Under the pieces are notes generated by a model. That model worked only from the letters and a program-made list of their open reading frames with translations. It was not told the DNA's origin and made no database searches. This document shows, piece after piece, positions 17,219 to 26,434 of a DNA stretch of 64,000 nucleotides (position 1 is its first letter; the number at the start of each line of letters is the position of its first letter). A program made the translations under genes and the position numbers. Where the stretch lies: NCBI GenBank assembly GCA_965221725.1, contig OZ244909.1, forward strand, positions 310,001 to 374,000. Direction: 5' to 3'. Origin of the DNA: HK1 sp965221725. GTDB taxonomy: Bacteria > Pseudomonadota > Gammaproteobacteria > HK1.

Positions 17219-19162
17219 TCAGGGGTCCAAGCGAGCCGGTATCGGCGGCATGCGTTCGCTCAGCCGGCTCGGCGGGGTCCGGCCGAGGCGGTGCTCGTAG
17301 ATGGCGCCGTAGGCGAGGAACCGCCGGACGTAGCGGCGGGTTTCGGTGAAGGGGATATTGTCGATCCACACTGCGGCATCGATATCGCCGTTCTTCGGCA
17401 ACCACTTTCTGACGCGATGGGGGCCAGCGTTGTAGGACGCCGCGGCCAGCACGAAATTCCCGTTCGTCTTGCCGAGCAGCGACCGGACGTATCGAGCCCC
17501 GAGCGCCACGTTAAGGTCGGGAGCGAGAAGCTGCCTCTTTCCGCGCCATGTCCGCCCCGCTTCCCGCATGAGCATGCGACCCGTGCGCGGCATGATCTGC
17601 ATCAGTCCCAGGGCGCCCGCCGGTGAACGGGCATCCGCAATGAAGGCGCTCTCCTGACGGATGAGCGCGTACACCGTTGCCGGCGGCAGATCCCGGCGGC
17701 GCGCGGCCGACTCCACGATATCCCGGTAGGCCACCGGAAACCTCAGTTCCAGGTCGTCCCGATCCGGTGTGCGCACGATGGTGAGAATCGCGCGTCCGTG
17801 CCAGCGGTTGCACCCCGCAATCCAGGAGGCGGCCTTGAGTTCTTCCTCTTCGAGCTTCTGAATGAGCGCGTTCCACTCCCGGCGGGCATCGACCCGGCGT
17901 TCGAGTGCGTACAGTTCCAGGGCCCGCTGTACGGCGGGCATCGTCGCGACCCGTTCGAGTGTCGCGGGGGTGATTTCGAGGGGGCGGTGGTTGAACCGGT
18001 ACGGCACCCCCAGCCGATCGGCGGCCAGGAAGCCATAGTAGTCCCGCTCCTGCGCGAGCGATTCGAACGCCTCGCGGGCCTCGTCGGACTGTCCGACTGC
18101 CTCCAGGGCCTGCGCGCGCCAGAAACGCCAGCGCTCCCGAGTCCGCTCCGAATCAGGCATCGCGGCGATGCCCTCGATGACCGCATCCCACTGCGAATGG
18201 AGCGCCGCCGCGGCAACCCGCCACCGCAGGACGAGGTCGTCGGCGTGCGCGGCATCGACGCTCCGGAGCCATTGCATCGCGCGGGAATCATGTTCACTGG
18301 CGAACGACAGCCCGATCCGGCGCGCGACCCCGGAACGCGCCTCGGCGCCGAGCCCGATGCGCTCCTCCACCGCCGCGAGCGCCTCCACCGCGGCCTCCGG
18401 GTTGAAGCGCGCCAGGCGTTCGAGTCCGTGCGCGAGGATGCGCTCCACCTTCGATGGGTCTCCGTCGAGCCGGATGGTACCGACGCGCTGCGGATTCTCA
18501 TGGATCGTGCGCCACGCCGCCGCCAGGCGGCGATCGTCCGGCTCCAGGAATCGCTCGAGATACCGGGCCAGCCGGACCCGGCCCCGCGCCATCGCGAGCT
18601 CCGTCCGATCCCATGCCGCCGCCGGAGAGAACCGATCCGACGCGAGCCATGCCTCGAACACCGGATCGCACGCCTTCGGCCGCGACTCGCCGGACATCCA
18701 CAGCGTCCCCGCCGCCGACAGGGCGCCGGCCCGGTCTCCGGTCTCCAGCCGCGCCCGGGCGTGATGACATTGCAGTTCGATCGAGGCGTCCTCGGGATAC
18801 CACTCGGTGAACGTGCCCCACTCGCGCCGTTCGGCGAGCCGGCGCAGCCACTGCCTTTGCAGCCGGAAGGTCACCGGATCGCCGCGGTGGTCTCCCAGAA
18901 ACGCCTCGACCTCGGAGCGGGGAACGTGCGGCCAGCCCGCGCGCAACCGCGCGAGCTCTACGTACGGGAACAGCGGATAGGCACCGAGGTCGCGCCGGAG
19001 TCGCTCCCACTCGCCGCGGCCTCTCGGGGGGGACCGCTCCGCCTGGATGAATGCGGCGCGATCCGCCGCATGCTCGGTCCCGGTCCCGGGACACGTCATG
19101 CCCGATACGAGTCCGGGCAGACAGACCATCCACACGCTCACCAGTGCCATCAATCCGCGCAT
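17219..19162 (-). CDS. slt: Soluble lytic murein transglycosylase
   Basis: A 647-residue periplasmic Slt70-type enzyme that cleaves peptidoglycan glycan strands with formation of 1,6-anhydro-muropeptides. Signal peptide MRGLMALVSVWMVCLPGLVS, then a long helical superhelix (about 40-430), a linker, and the C-terminal lysozyme-like SLT domain (about 500-610) with catalytic Glu in LIRQESAF, GALGLMQIMP and AAASYNAGPHRV. Length matches E. coli Slt. ATG 19162 was chosen because the signal peptide begins there. It lies 38 bp downstream of ampD, whose product processes the anhydro-muropeptides that Slt releases. Confidence 0.93.
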   Translation of the reverse strand: MRGLMALVSVWMVCLPGLVSGMTCPGTGTEHAADRAAFIQAERSPPRGRGEWERLRRDLGAYPLFPYVELARLRAGWPHVPRSEVEAFLGDHRGDPVTFRLQRQWLRRLAERREWGTFTEWYPEDASIELQCHHARARLETGDRAGALSAAGTLWMSGESRPKACDPVFEAWLASDRFSPAAAWDRTELAMARGRVRLARYLERFLEPDDRRLAAAWRTIHENPQRVGTIRLDGDPSKVERILAHGLERLARFNPEAAVEALAAVEERIGLGAEARSGVARRIGLSFASEHDSRAMQWLRSVDAAHADDLVLRWRVAAAALHSQWDAVIEGIAAMPDSERTRERWRFWRAQALEAVGQSDEAREAFESLAQERDYYGFLAADRLGVPYRFNHRPLEITPATLERVATMPAVQRALELYALERRVDARREWNALIQKLEEEELKAASWIAGCNRWHGRAILTIVRTPDRDDLELRFPVAYRDIVESAARRRDLPPATVYALIRQESAFIADARSPAGALGLMQIMPRTGRMLMREAGRTWRGKRQLLAPDLNVALGARYVRSLLGKTNGNFVLAAASYNAGPHRVRKWLPKNGDIDAAVWIDNIPFTETRRYVRRFLAYGAIYEHRLGRTPPSRLSERMPPIPARLDP

Positions 19163-19200
19163 CGCCGGTTCCTTCCGGTTCGGGTGAGTCGGTTCGGGAC

Positions 19201-19776
19201 TCACAGAGGTGGAACGTTCAGCCAGTCGTTCAGCCGGGCGTGCAGGCGCGGCCAGTCGAAGGCCGGCCCGGGGTCGGTCTTGCGGCCCGGCGCGATGTCG
19301 CGGTGTCCCACGATCCGATGCGGGCCGATCGCGGGCCAGCGACGCATGAGAGCCAGACACACACCGCCCAGACGCTTGTACTGCGCGTCCTCGTACGGCG
19401 CGCGATCCGTGCCTTCGAGCTCGACGCCGATCGAGAAATCATTGCAGCGGACCCGATCTCCAAAACGGGATTCCCCCGCGTGCCAGGCCCGCTGCGAAAG
19501 GGCGACGAACTGCACGAGATCGCCCCCGCGGCGAATCAGGAGATGCGCCGACACCCTCACCGCAGCGATGGCTCGAAAGTACTCGTGGGCATGCGGGTCG
19601 AGACGATTGCAGAAGAGCTGCTCGATGTGCGGGCCGCCGAACTCGCCTGGCGGCAGGCTGATGCCGTGGACAACGATCAGATCGATGCCGCAGCCCGAGG
19701 GCCGGTCATCGAAGTTCGGCGACGGGACGCGACGCGCATCGGCGAACCAGTCGCCCGTCGCATCGAGACTCAGCAC
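19201..19776 (-). CDS. ampD: 1,6-anhydro-N-acetylmuramyl-L-alanine amidase
   Basis: A 191-residue cytosolic zinc amidase that removes the peptide from anhydroMurNAc-peptides during cell-wall recycling. Zinc ligands can be seen in LIVVHGISLP and GHRDIAPGRKTDPGP, and NDFSIGVELEGTD is typical of AmpD. There is no signal peptide, consistent with AmpD rather than the periplasmic AmiD. It is followed on the same strand by slt, 38 bp away. I see no ampE. Confidence 0.93.
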   Translation of the reverse strand: MLSLDATGDWFADARRVPSPNFDDRPSGCGIDLIVVHGISLPPGEFGGPHIEQLFCNRLDPHAHEYFRAIAAVRVSAHLLIRRGGDLVQFVALSQRAWHAGESRFGDRVRCNDFSIGVELEGTDRAPYEDAQYKRLGGVCLALMRRWPAIGPHRIVGHRDIAPGRKTDPGPAFDWPRLHARLNDWLNVPPL

Positions 19777-19839
19777 GCGATGACCTCACCACCCTGCCGC
19801 CCGAGCGACGCCATCGCGCAAGGCGCAGCCCCGCCGCCG

Positions 19840-20598
19840 TCACTCATCGGCCTGCAACTCCTTCCAGATGCCGCGCGCCACGGAGCGACCCTGCTCAAGC
19901 TGTGGCGGCGTGAGCAACTGGGCCACCGACTCGCGCAGCTCGGGTCCCATCTCGAATCCGTTTGCCGCCGCCACTCCGTACCAGGCATAGGCAAGCACGT
20001 AATTCCGGGTCACGCCGTACCCGGCTCGGTACAGGTGCCCGATGTTCGCCTGCGCCTCCGCGTTCCCCTGCTCTGCGGACTGGCGGAACAGGTCCATGGC
20101 GCGTGCATGGTCCCGTGATACCCCCCGGCCCTGCGCGTGCATCACCCCCAGCCTGACCTGCGCACCGGAATCGCCCTGCGCCGCCGCCAGACCGAACCAG
20201 TGAGCGGCGAGGGCGTCGTCGCGGGGGACACCGGCCCCTTCCGCGTAGAGTTCGCCCAGATTCTTCTCCGCCGCGCGCAACCCCTTCGTCGCGGCGGATC
20301 GGAACAGCTCGACCGCACGCTCGACATCCCGCTCCAGACCGTCTCCGCGAAGATACAGCACCGCGAGGCCATTCTCTCCGCGCGGGTCGCCGGCGGCGGC
20401 CAGAGCCGTGAACTTGCCGATCGCGGTCTCGAAGTCGCCCGCCTCGGCCGCCTGTACTGCGGCATCGAATTTGTCGGTGGCCGGGTCGGCGGCGGTCGGA
20501 TACCCCGGGGCGAGGACCAGAAGCCCGACGGCCAGAACCCGCGCGATGGCGACGGGCAGGGATCCCCGTCCCGAACGCCGGGTATTCACCACATTCAC
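19840..20598 (-). CDS. Sel1-repeat (TPR-like) exported protein
   Basis: About 252 residues. A signal peptide-like segment (PVAIARVLAVGLLVLAPGYP) is followed by at least four Sel1-like repeats, e.g. AENGLAVLYLRGDGLERD-type, KNLGELYAEGAGVPRDDALA, VRLGVMHAQGRGVSRDHARA and ANIGHLYRAGYGVTRN. Such repeats mediate protein-protein contacts, usually in the periplasm. No ATG gives a sensible N-terminus; I use a GTG at 20598, with GTGs at 20592 and 20589 as alternatives. No specific function can be assigned. Confidence 0.8.
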   Translation of the reverse strand: MNVVNTRRSGRGSLPVAIARVLAVGLLVLAPGYPTAADPATDKFDAAVQAAEAGDFETAIGKFTALAAAGDPRGENGLAVLYLRGDGLERDVERAVELFRSAATKGLRAAEKNLGELYAEGAGVPRDDALAAHWFGLAAAQGDSGAQVRLGVMHAQGRGVSRDHARAMDLFRQSAEQGNAEAQANIGHLYRAGYGVTRNYVLAYAWYGVAAANGFEMGPELRESVAQLLTPPQLEQGRSVARGIWKELQADE

Positions 20599-20940
20599 CG
20601 CCGGCGGCCACCGGCGGCAAAGCGCACGGCATGTCCGACGGCAGGGGCTGGATGAAAGCGAGGGGCCCGGTCTCCGGTCAGCGGGGGTCGAGCGGGAACG
20701 ACGGCGAGGACATCCGGATGCCTCGATCGGTGTCGACTCGCGCTGGCGAGATGGACGTTCGAAGCAGGTTTCCAGCCAACGGGGCGATGGGTCAAGCGGC
20801 ACGCATCGCGGCGGCTTCGAACCGGCTCGGAGGGGTCGAGCACTTCTCGTTGGTCCGAGGGCAACCTCAGCCAGCATGTCGATCGGACCCGTTGCGGAAC
20901 TCCACCGATTGAGACCTGCTCAATCGCGCCATGTGCAAAC
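20599..20940. other. Gap between the Sel1-repeat gene and tRNA-Pro
   Basis: No gene or RNA is evident. Open frames here have poor codon use. The promoter of the Sel1-repeat gene should lie here but I found no convincing -35/-10 pair. Confidence 0.5.
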
Positions 20941-21017
20941 TGGTCGGGGCGAGAGGATTCGAACCTCTGACCACCTGAACCCCATTCAGGTGCGCTACCA
21001 GGCTGCGCTACGCCCCG
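20941..21017 (-). tRNA. tRNA-Pro(GGG)
   Basis: A 77-nt cloverleaf with encoded CCA. The acceptor CGGGGCG pairs with CGCCCCG (discriminator A). The D arm is AGCGCAGCCTGGTAGCGC, the anticodon stem CCTGA/TCAGG with loop ATGGGGT gives anticodon GGG, and the T loop is GGTTCGAATCC. It lies upstream of the merR-type gene region on the same strand. Confidence 0.97.
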
Positions 21018-21039
21018 GTGACGGTGGATTGTAGCTCAC

Positions 21040-21396
21040 TCACCGCTTCAGGATGATCAACAAATCTTCCAGCTCCACCCGGAGCTGATGGATGATCTGC
21101 CGGCTCTGGCTCACGTCGCTCCTGGCTTCCTCGCCGGAGAGCCGCTGGCGCGCGCCTCCGATCGTGAACCCGTGATCGTAGAGAAGGCTCCGGATCTGCC
21201 GGATGAGCATCACGTCCTGGCGCTGGTAGTAACGTCGGTTTCCCCGCCGCTTCAGGGGTGTGAGCTGCGGAAACTCCTGCTCCCAGTAGCGCAGCACATG
21301 CGGCTTCACGCCACAGAGGTCGCTGACCTCACCGATGGTGAAGTAGCGTTTCCCCGGGATGGCGGGAAGAGCGCTATTCGTCGACGGGTCCAGCAT
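21040..21396 (-). CDS. MerR family transcriptional regulator
   Basis: A 118-residue MerR-type protein with an N-terminal winged helix (RYFTIGEVSDLCGVKPHVLR, then YWEQEFPQLTPLKRRGNRRY) and a coiled C-terminal tail ending LRVELEDLLIILKR. It has no metal-binding Cys pattern. This small MerR gene directly after ihfA is a conserved gammaproteobacterial arrangement (ihfA-PA2737-like in Pseudomonas); its targets are unknown. Its start overlaps the 3' end of ihfA by 23 bp, so expression is probably coupled. Confidence 0.92.
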   Translation of the reverse strand: MLDPSTNSALPAIPGKRYFTIGEVSDLCGVKPHVLRYWEQEFPQLTPLKRRGNRRYYQRQDVMLIRQIRSLLYDHGFTIGGARQRLSGEEARSDVSQSRQIIHQLRVELEDLLIILKR

Positions 21397-21676
21397 ACGC
21401 TTCCACGCGGGCCTTCAGCTTCTGGCCGGGACGAAAGGTCACGACTCGACGAGCGGTGATGGGGATGTCCTCCCCGGTCTTCGGATTACGTCCGGGTCGT
21501 TCGTTCTTGTCTCTCAGGTCGAAGTTGCCGAACCCCGACAGCTTCACCTGGATTCCCGTCTCCAGAGCAGCACCTATCTCCTCGAAGAACATCTCGACAA
21601 GCTCCTTGGCCTCTCGCTTGTTGAGTCCCAGTTCCTCGTAGAGTTTTTCGGCCATCTCGGCTTTCGTGAGCGCCAT
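21374..21676 (-). CDS. ihfA: Integration host factor subunit alpha
   Basis: A 100-residue HU/IHF-family DNA-bending protein, partner of IhfB. It has MALTKAEMAEKLYEELGLNK at the start, VKLSGFGNFDLRDKNERPGR and the IHF-alpha arm GRNPKTGEDIPITARRVVTF with the intercalating Pro. It lies between pheT (one base between genes) and the merR-type gene, the usual pheST-ihfA order; transcription from the phe operon is expected. Confidence 0.97.
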   Translation of the reverse strand: MALTKAEMAEKLYEELGLNKREAKELVEMFFEEIGAALETGIQVKLSGFGNFDLRDKNERPGRNPKTGEDIPITARRVVTFRPGQKLKARVEAYAGPVDE

Positions 21677-21677
21677 C

Positions 21678-24053
21678 TCACTCCCTCAATGCGATTCCCA
21701 GCTTTTCGGTCAGGGAGTTCAGGATCACCCGCAAGGCGGCATTGACATCAGCGTCGCCAAGCGTGCGCGATCGAGACTGGAAGGTCAAGGCCAGAGAAAT
21801 GCTTTTCATCCCTGAATCAATACCTTCGCCGACATATACGTCAAACGGCTCCAGGTTTTCCAGCGTGTCCGCGCCGGCCTGCTCGATGCACTCGCGCACC
21901 GCAGAGACCGGGATTGCTTCCGGAACCACGAGCGAGAGGTCACGCCGTACGGCCGGAAATCGGGACAACGCCTCGAAACCGGGAACCGTGCCGGTGACGA
22001 TGGGATCGAGGCGAAGTTCGAACAGAACCGCGCCGGGGATCTTCAGCTCGACCGCAAGCCGCGGATGGAGCACCCCCAGCGTCCCGATGCGTTCACCGTC
22101 ACACATGAGTGACGCGGTCTGCCCGGGATGCAGCGCCGGATGGGTGTTGTCGGCAACGAACCCGACTTCGCGTCCTGAAAGGGCGAGCAGGGATTCGACG
22201 TCACCCTTGACGTCGTAGAAGTCCACCATTCGGGACGGATGCGCCCACTGCTCGGGAACGACGGGTCCGATCGCGATTCCGCCGATCATCTTCGGCTGAC
22301 GGATTCTGCGGTCCTCGGCCATGAACACCAGTCCGGTCTCGAACAGGCGGACCTGCGACTGCTGCCGGTTGAGGTTGTAGAGGGCGGCGCCGATGAGACC
22401 GGGCCACAGAGTGGTGCGCATGGCCCCCATGTTCGATGCGATCGGATTGGTGAGGGCAACGCTGTCGAGCACCGGGGCGATGCGCGCCTGCAGGGCGGCG
22501 TCGACGAAGCTGTAGGTCACCGCCTCGTGGTATCCACGCTCCACGAGGCGGGCGCGGATACGTTCCGGGTCGACGTTGCGCTCTGCCGGCGCGGAAATGA
22601 CGAGGTCGGCCGCCGGCAGCGTTCCCGGCAGGTTCGCAAACCCGACAACTCGCGCGACCTCCTCGATGAGGTCCACCTCCAGGCCGATGTCGGGCCGGTG
22701 CGGCGCCGGGGTCACCGTCCACCCGTCCTGCGTCTCGTCGATCCCCATCCCCAGCCGGACCAGGATGTCGGCCACGACCTCCGCCGGGATCTCCGCGCCG
22801 AGCAGATGGCGGATGCGCGCCCGGCGAAGCGCGATGGGCTCGGCCCGCGGAGCGCGCGCCTCGTCGACGGCTTCGACGACCGGGCCCGGTTGCCCTCCGG
22901 TGATGTCCACGAGCAGGCCCGTGGCCCGCTCCATCGCCCGGCGCTGCACATCCGCGGCGACCGTGCGTTCGAATCGATGTGAGGCATCGGTGTGCATTGC
23001 GCGACGCCGTGCCTCCAGCGCAATGGTGCGCGGATCGAACCATGCGCTTTCGAGAAAGACGTCCGTGGTTGCGGCATCGACTCCACTCGCGAGCCCTCCC
23101 ATCACCCCCGCGAGGGCGAGCGGTCGCGATTCATCGGCGATCACGAGGGTGTCGTCGTCGAGTTCGACGACGGTGCCGTCCAGAAGCGTGAGTGGTTCAC
23201 CGCCCCGTCCGTTTCGAACCCGGATTCCGGAGTCGATTCTCGCGCAGTCGAATGCGTGCATCGGCTGTCCCAGCTCGAGCATCACGTAGTTGGTGATGTC
23301 GACAACCGGGGACAGGGGCCGCACCCCGCATCGCCGCAAGCGTTCGGTCATCCACCGGGGGGTCCGAGCGGCCGGATCGATGCCGCGGACGATGCGACCC
23401 ACGTAGCGCGGACAGCGCTGCGGCACGTCGAGCGCGACGGGCAGGACATCCTCGATCCGGGGGGTGACCGCCGTCGAACGTTCGTGCGGCCGCATCTCGA
23501 GGCGGCTCGCGACCGCGACCTCGCGCGCGATTCCGGCGATGCTCAGACAGTCGCCGCGATTCGGCGTGAGACCCACCTCGATGACGACGTCATCGAGGTC
23601 GAGCCACTCGACCAGATCCGTCCCGATCGGCACCCCGGCCTCGATTTCGAGGATTCCGTCCGCATCCTCCCCGAGACCCAGCTCGCGCTCCGAACACAAC
23701 ATGCCCTGCGATATCTCGCCCCGGATCCGGCTCCGGCGGATCTTCGTGCCGTCGGCGATCCGAGCCCCGACCCGCGCGAAGGCCGAGCGCAGGCCGGGAC
23801 GCACGTTGGGCGCGCCGCACACCACGCGGTGCGTCTCGCTCCCACCATCGTTCACCTCGCACAGCGACAGCCGGTCCGCTCCGGGATGGGGCGTCACCCG
23901 CACGATCTCGGCCACCGTCACGTGCCTGAGCGCTCCGGCCACGGGGGTGACCGATTCGACCTCGAGGCCGGCCGCCGTGAGCCGTTCGGCCAGCTCGCCG
24001 GTATCGATCGGCGGGTCGACCCACTCCCGGATCCAGCGTTCATTGAACTTCAT
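21678..24053 (-). CDS. pheT: Phenylalanine--tRNA ligase beta subunit
   Basis: A 791-residue subunit of the alpha2-beta2 PheRS. Domains in order: tRNA-binding OB fold (residues about 40-150; HPGADRLSLCEVN), B3/4 editing domain (about 210-385), B5 (about 400-470), the catalytic-core-like region, and the C-terminal ferredoxin-like anticodon-binding domain (about 700-791; FPAVRRDLSLVVPE). Length is normal. It follows pheS by 18 bp and runs directly into ihfA. Confidence 0.97.
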   Translation of the reverse strand: MKFNERWIREWVDPPIDTGELAERLTAAGLEVESVTPVAGALRHVTVAEIVRVTPHPGADRLSLCEVNDGGSETHRVVCGAPNVRPGLRSAFARVGARIADGTKIRRSRIRGEISQGMLCSERELGLGEDADGILEIEAGVPIGTDLVEWLDLDDVVIEVGLTPNRGDCLSIAGIAREVAVASRLEMRPHERSTAVTPRIEDVLPVALDVPQRCPRYVGRIVRGIDPAARTPRWMTERLRRCGVRPLSPVVDITNYVMLELGQPMHAFDCARIDSGIRVRNGRGGEPLTLLDGTVVELDDDTLVIADESRPLALAGVMGGLASGVDAATTDVFLESAWFDPRTIALEARRRAMHTDASHRFERTVAADVQRRAMERATGLLVDITGGQPGPVVEAVDEARAPRAEPIALRRARIRHLLGAEIPAEVVADILVRLGMGIDETQDGWTVTPAPHRPDIGLEVDLIEEVARVVGFANLPGTLPAADLVISAPAERNVDPERIRARLVERGYHEAVTYSFVDAALQARIAPVLDSVALTNPIASNMGAMRTTLWPGLIGAALYNLNRQQSQVRLFETGLVFMAEDRRIRQPKMIGGIAIGPVVPEQWAHPSRMVDFYDVKGDVESLLALSGREVGFVADNTHPALHPGQTASLMCDGERIGTLGVLHPRLAVELKIPGAVLFELRLDPIVTGTVPGFEALSRFPAVRRDLSLVVPEAIPVSAVRECIEQAGADTLENLEPFDVYVGEGIDSGMKSISLALTFQSRSRTLGDADVNAALRVILNSLTEKLGIALRE

Positions 24054-24071
24054 GCCGGCTCGCCCCGCCCG

Positions 24072-25058
24072 CTATGCGAACTGCCTGAGAAACCTGAGAT
24101 CGTTATCGAAGAACGAACGCAGATCATCGACCCCGTACCGAAGCATCGCCAACCGCTCGACCCCCATGCCGAACGCGAATCCGGTATGGCGCTCGCTGTC
24201 GACTCCGCAGTTTTCCAGAACCTGCGGATGCACCATCCCCGAGCCGAGCACTTCCAACCAGCCATGCTCGCCGCGAATGTCGACCTCGGCCGACGGCTCG
24301 GTGAACGGGAAGTAGGACGGGCGAAACCGCACCTCGAGATCGTCGGCTTCGAAGAACCGCCGCAGGAACTCGTGCAGGATCCCCTTCAGATGGGCGAAGC
24401 TCACGCCCTCTGCGACCATCAATCCCTCCACCTGATGGAACATCGGGGTATGGGTCTGGTCGGAATCACACCGGTAGACGCGCCCGGGGGCGATGATCCT
24501 GAGCGGTGGCGGGCGGGACTGCATGACCCTGATCTGCACCGGTGAGGTGTGGGTGCGGAGCAGCTTCCCGTCCGGGAAGTAGAACGTGTCCTGCATGGCG
24601 CGCGCGGGGTGGTGCGCCGGAATGTTGAGCGCTTCGAAGTTGTGGTAGTCGTCCTCGATCTCCGGGCCTTCCACCACTTCGAATCCGATGGCGCGAAAGA
24701 GCGAGGAGATCCGCTCCAGGGTGCGGGTGACGGGATGCAGGCCGCCGCTCGACTGGCCACGCCCCGGCAGCGAGACATCGATCCGTTCGGAGGACAGCTT
24801 CGACCGGAGCGCGTCCGCCGACAACGTGGACTTGCGGGCATCCAGGGCATCCCGGATCGTGCGCCGGCCGTCGTTGAGTCGCTGGCCCGCCTGCGGACGC
24901 TGCTCGGGCGCCAGCGCCCCGATCGCCCTCGACTCCATGGTGATCCGGCCCTGCCGCCCGAGAAACCTGACCCGGATCTCCTCAAGCTCGTCCAGCGTCT
25001 GCGCCGAGGCGATCGCGGCCTGCGCATCCCGCACGATGTCGTCGACCCGGTCATTCAT
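24072..25058 (-). CDS. pheS: Phenylalanine--tRNA ligase alpha subunit
   Basis: A 328-residue catalytic subunit. It has an N-terminal coiled coil (about 1-85), then class II synthetase motifs: GFEVVEGPEIEDDYHNFEAL, HPARAMQDTFY, FHQVEGLMV, and motif 3 GFAFGMGVERLAMLRYGV. ATG 25058 gives the family-normal length and N-terminus (MNDRVDDIV). A hairpin with a U-run and a small ORF lie immediately upstream, suggesting attenuation control as known for E. coli pheST. Confidence 0.97.
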   Translation of the reverse strand: MNDRVDDIVRDAQAAIASAQTLDELEEIRVRFLGRQGRITMESRAIGALAPEQRPQAGQRLNDGRRTIRDALDARKSTLSADALRSKLSSERIDVSLPGRGQSSGGLHPVTRTLERISSLFRAIGFEVVEGPEIEDDYHNFEALNIPAHHPARAMQDTFYFPDGKLLRTHTSPVQIRVMQSRPPPLRIIAPGRVYRCDSDQTHTPMFHQVEGLMVAEGVSFAHLKGILHEFLRRFFEADDLEVRFRPSYFPFTEPSAEVDIRGEHGWLEVLGSGMVHPQVLENCGVDSERHTGFAFGMGVERLAMLRYGVDDLRSFFDNDLRFLRQFA

Positions 25059-25114
25059 TCCAGCCGTCCTCGAACGAAAAAAGGGGAAAGGACCGGCGGG
25101 CCTTCCCCCTTCAT
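25055..25114 (-). CDS. Candidate leader peptide before pheS (19 aa)
   Basis: ATG 25114 has an AGGAAG ribosome site a few bases upstream and encodes MKGEGPPVLSPFFVRGRLE, ending at a TGA that overlaps the pheS ATG. The peptide spans the terminator hairpin, and its two adjacent Phe codons fall in the U-run. Only two Phe codons, placed late, make this weaker than E. coli pheM, so it may be coincidental. Confidence 0.3.
   Translation of the reverse strand: MKGEGPPVLSPFFVRGRLE
25077..25108 (-). terminator. Rho-independent terminator/attenuator between rplT and pheS
   Basis: On the minus strand GGGGAAGG pairs with CCTTTCCCC (one bulged T) around a GC-rich 9-nt loop and is followed by TTTTTT. It ends 19 bases before the pheS ATG and follows rplT by about 35 bp. 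Confidence 0.75.
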
Positions 25115-25143
25115 CGACTTCCTGAAACTGAAACGGATTCCGC

Positions 25144-25497
25144 TCAGAGGCTGGCCCTTGCCTGATCGGCAAGCCGAGCGAATGCGATCTTGTCGGAGAC
25201 CGCCAGCTCGGCCAGGACCTTGCGATCGATGCCGATGCCGGCCCGGTCCAGGCCGTTCATGAACCGACTGTACGACAGCCCGTTCTCGCGGGCCTCGGCG
25301 TTGATACGCACGATCCACAGCGCCCGGAACTGCCTCTTTCGCTGGCGCCGGTCTCGGTACGCCATCTGCCCGGCCCGGATGACCGCCTGCTTCGCAACCC
25401 GGAACACATTCTTGCGCCGCCCCCGGTAACCCTTGGCCTGGGCGATGATCTTCCGGTGGCGGGCATGGGCAGTCACACCCCGTTTGACGCGCGGCAT
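25144..25497 (-). CDS. rplT: 50S ribosomal protein L20
   Basis: A 117-residue ribosomal protein needed for early 50S assembly. It has the family start MPRVKRGVTAHARHRKII and the core LWIVRINAEARENGLSYSRF. It lies 11 bp downstream of rpmI. In other bacteria L20 represses translation of rpmI-rplT; I could not identify its binding structure here. Confidence 0.98.
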   Translation of the reverse strand: MPRVKRGVTAHARHRKIIAQAKGYRGRRKNVFRVAKQAVIRAGQMAYRDRRQRKRQFRALWIVRINAEARENGLSYSRFMNGLDRAGIGIDRKVLAELAVSDKIAFARLADQARASL

Positions 25498-25508
25498 CGA
25501 AGCTCTCC

Positions 25509-25706
25509 TCAGCCGTAGGGCAGCATCCGTTCCACACCGGGCGAGTCAACCGCGGCCACGGTCTCGTGCGGGCGCAGGTGGCGCTTTCGCTTGGTGCTCT
25601 TCTTCGTCAGGATGTGACGACGATGGGATTGATTGCGTTTGAACCGGCCATCGGAGGTGCGCTTGAAGCGCTTCGCCGCGGCTCGACTGGTCTTGATCTT
25701 CGGCAT
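25509..25706 (-). CDS. rpmI: 50S ribosomal protein L35
   Basis: A 65-residue basic ribosomal protein with MPKIKTSRAAAKRFKRTSDG and HILTKKSTKRKRHLR. ATG 25706 matches the family N-terminus exactly; an upstream in-frame ATG is not supported. It lies between infC and rplT in the conserved order. Confidence 0.97.
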   Translation of the reverse strand: MPKIKTSRAAAKRFKRTSDGRFKRNQSHRRHILTKKSTKRKRHLRPHETVAAVDSPGVERMLPYG

Positions 25707-25918
25707 GTTCAGGCCTGCTCCCGGACGCGTCAAGGGCGTCGGTCTTCGTGGTCTTCACAGTTCAGCCAGGGATTCGAAGCGGGGCCTCGGACGACCGGCA
25801 AGAGACTGCAACCGGGATGACGATCACTGTCTCATGGGAAGTCGGGTGGCTTCGATACATCTCTCGTCGGTACGGGGGCAGCCTTGCCGCCCATCGAGAC
25901 GCAGCCGGGAGCAACGCG

Positions 25919-26434
25919 TCATTTCCTGGGAGTCAGCACCATCGACAAGCGCCGGCCTTCCATTCTCGGGTACTGCTCGACCTTCGCCAGATCCTGAAGA
26001 TCCCCCTCCACCCGCTTGAGGAGTTTCGCACCGAGATCCTGATGCCGCATCTCCCGGCCGCGGAACCACAGCGTCACCTTCGTCTTGTCCCCGTGCGCCA
26101 GGAACCGCTTCAGGTTGCGAAGTTTCGTCTGATAATCGGCCTCCTCCGTCCCGGGACGGAACTTGATCTCCTTGACCTGTACGTTCGCCTGCTTCTTCCT
26201 GGCCGCCGCCCGCCGTTTGTTCTGCTGGAAGAGGAACTTCCCGAAGTCCATCAACCGACAGACCGGTGGCTCCGCACTGGGCGAAATCTCCACCAGGTCA
26301 AGCCCTGACTCTTCGGCGGCACGCAACGCGTCGGCACGTTCGACGATACCGACCTGCTCTCCACCATCCGATATGAGACGCACCGTCTCGGCGAGAATTT
26401 CGCCATTGACACGATTTCGTTTTTCCGCGGCGAT
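25919..26434 (-). CDS. infC: Translation initiation factor IF-3
   Basis: About 171 residues. IF-3 N-domain (NRVNGEILAETVRLI, LDLVEISPSAEPPVCRLMDF), Lys-rich linker, and C-domain (VQVKEIKFRPGTEEADYQ, LWFRGREMRHQDLG). No ATG, GTG or TTG near the family N-terminus has a ribosome site. An ATC at 26434 lies 9 nt after GGAG, so a rare start like E. coli infC AUU is likely, allowing IF-3 to autoregulate; ATA at 26440 or TTG at 26473 are alternatives. The usual upstream neighbour thrS is not present. Confidence 0.95.
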   Translation of the reverse strand: MAAEKRNRVNGEILAETVRLISDGGEQVGIVERADALRAAEESGLDLVEISPSAEPPVCRLMDFGKFLFQQNKRRAAARKKQANVQVKEIKFRPGTEEADYQTKLRNLKRFLAHGDKTKVTLWFRGREMRHQDLGAKLLKRVEGDLQDLAKVEQYPRMEGRRLSMVLTPRK

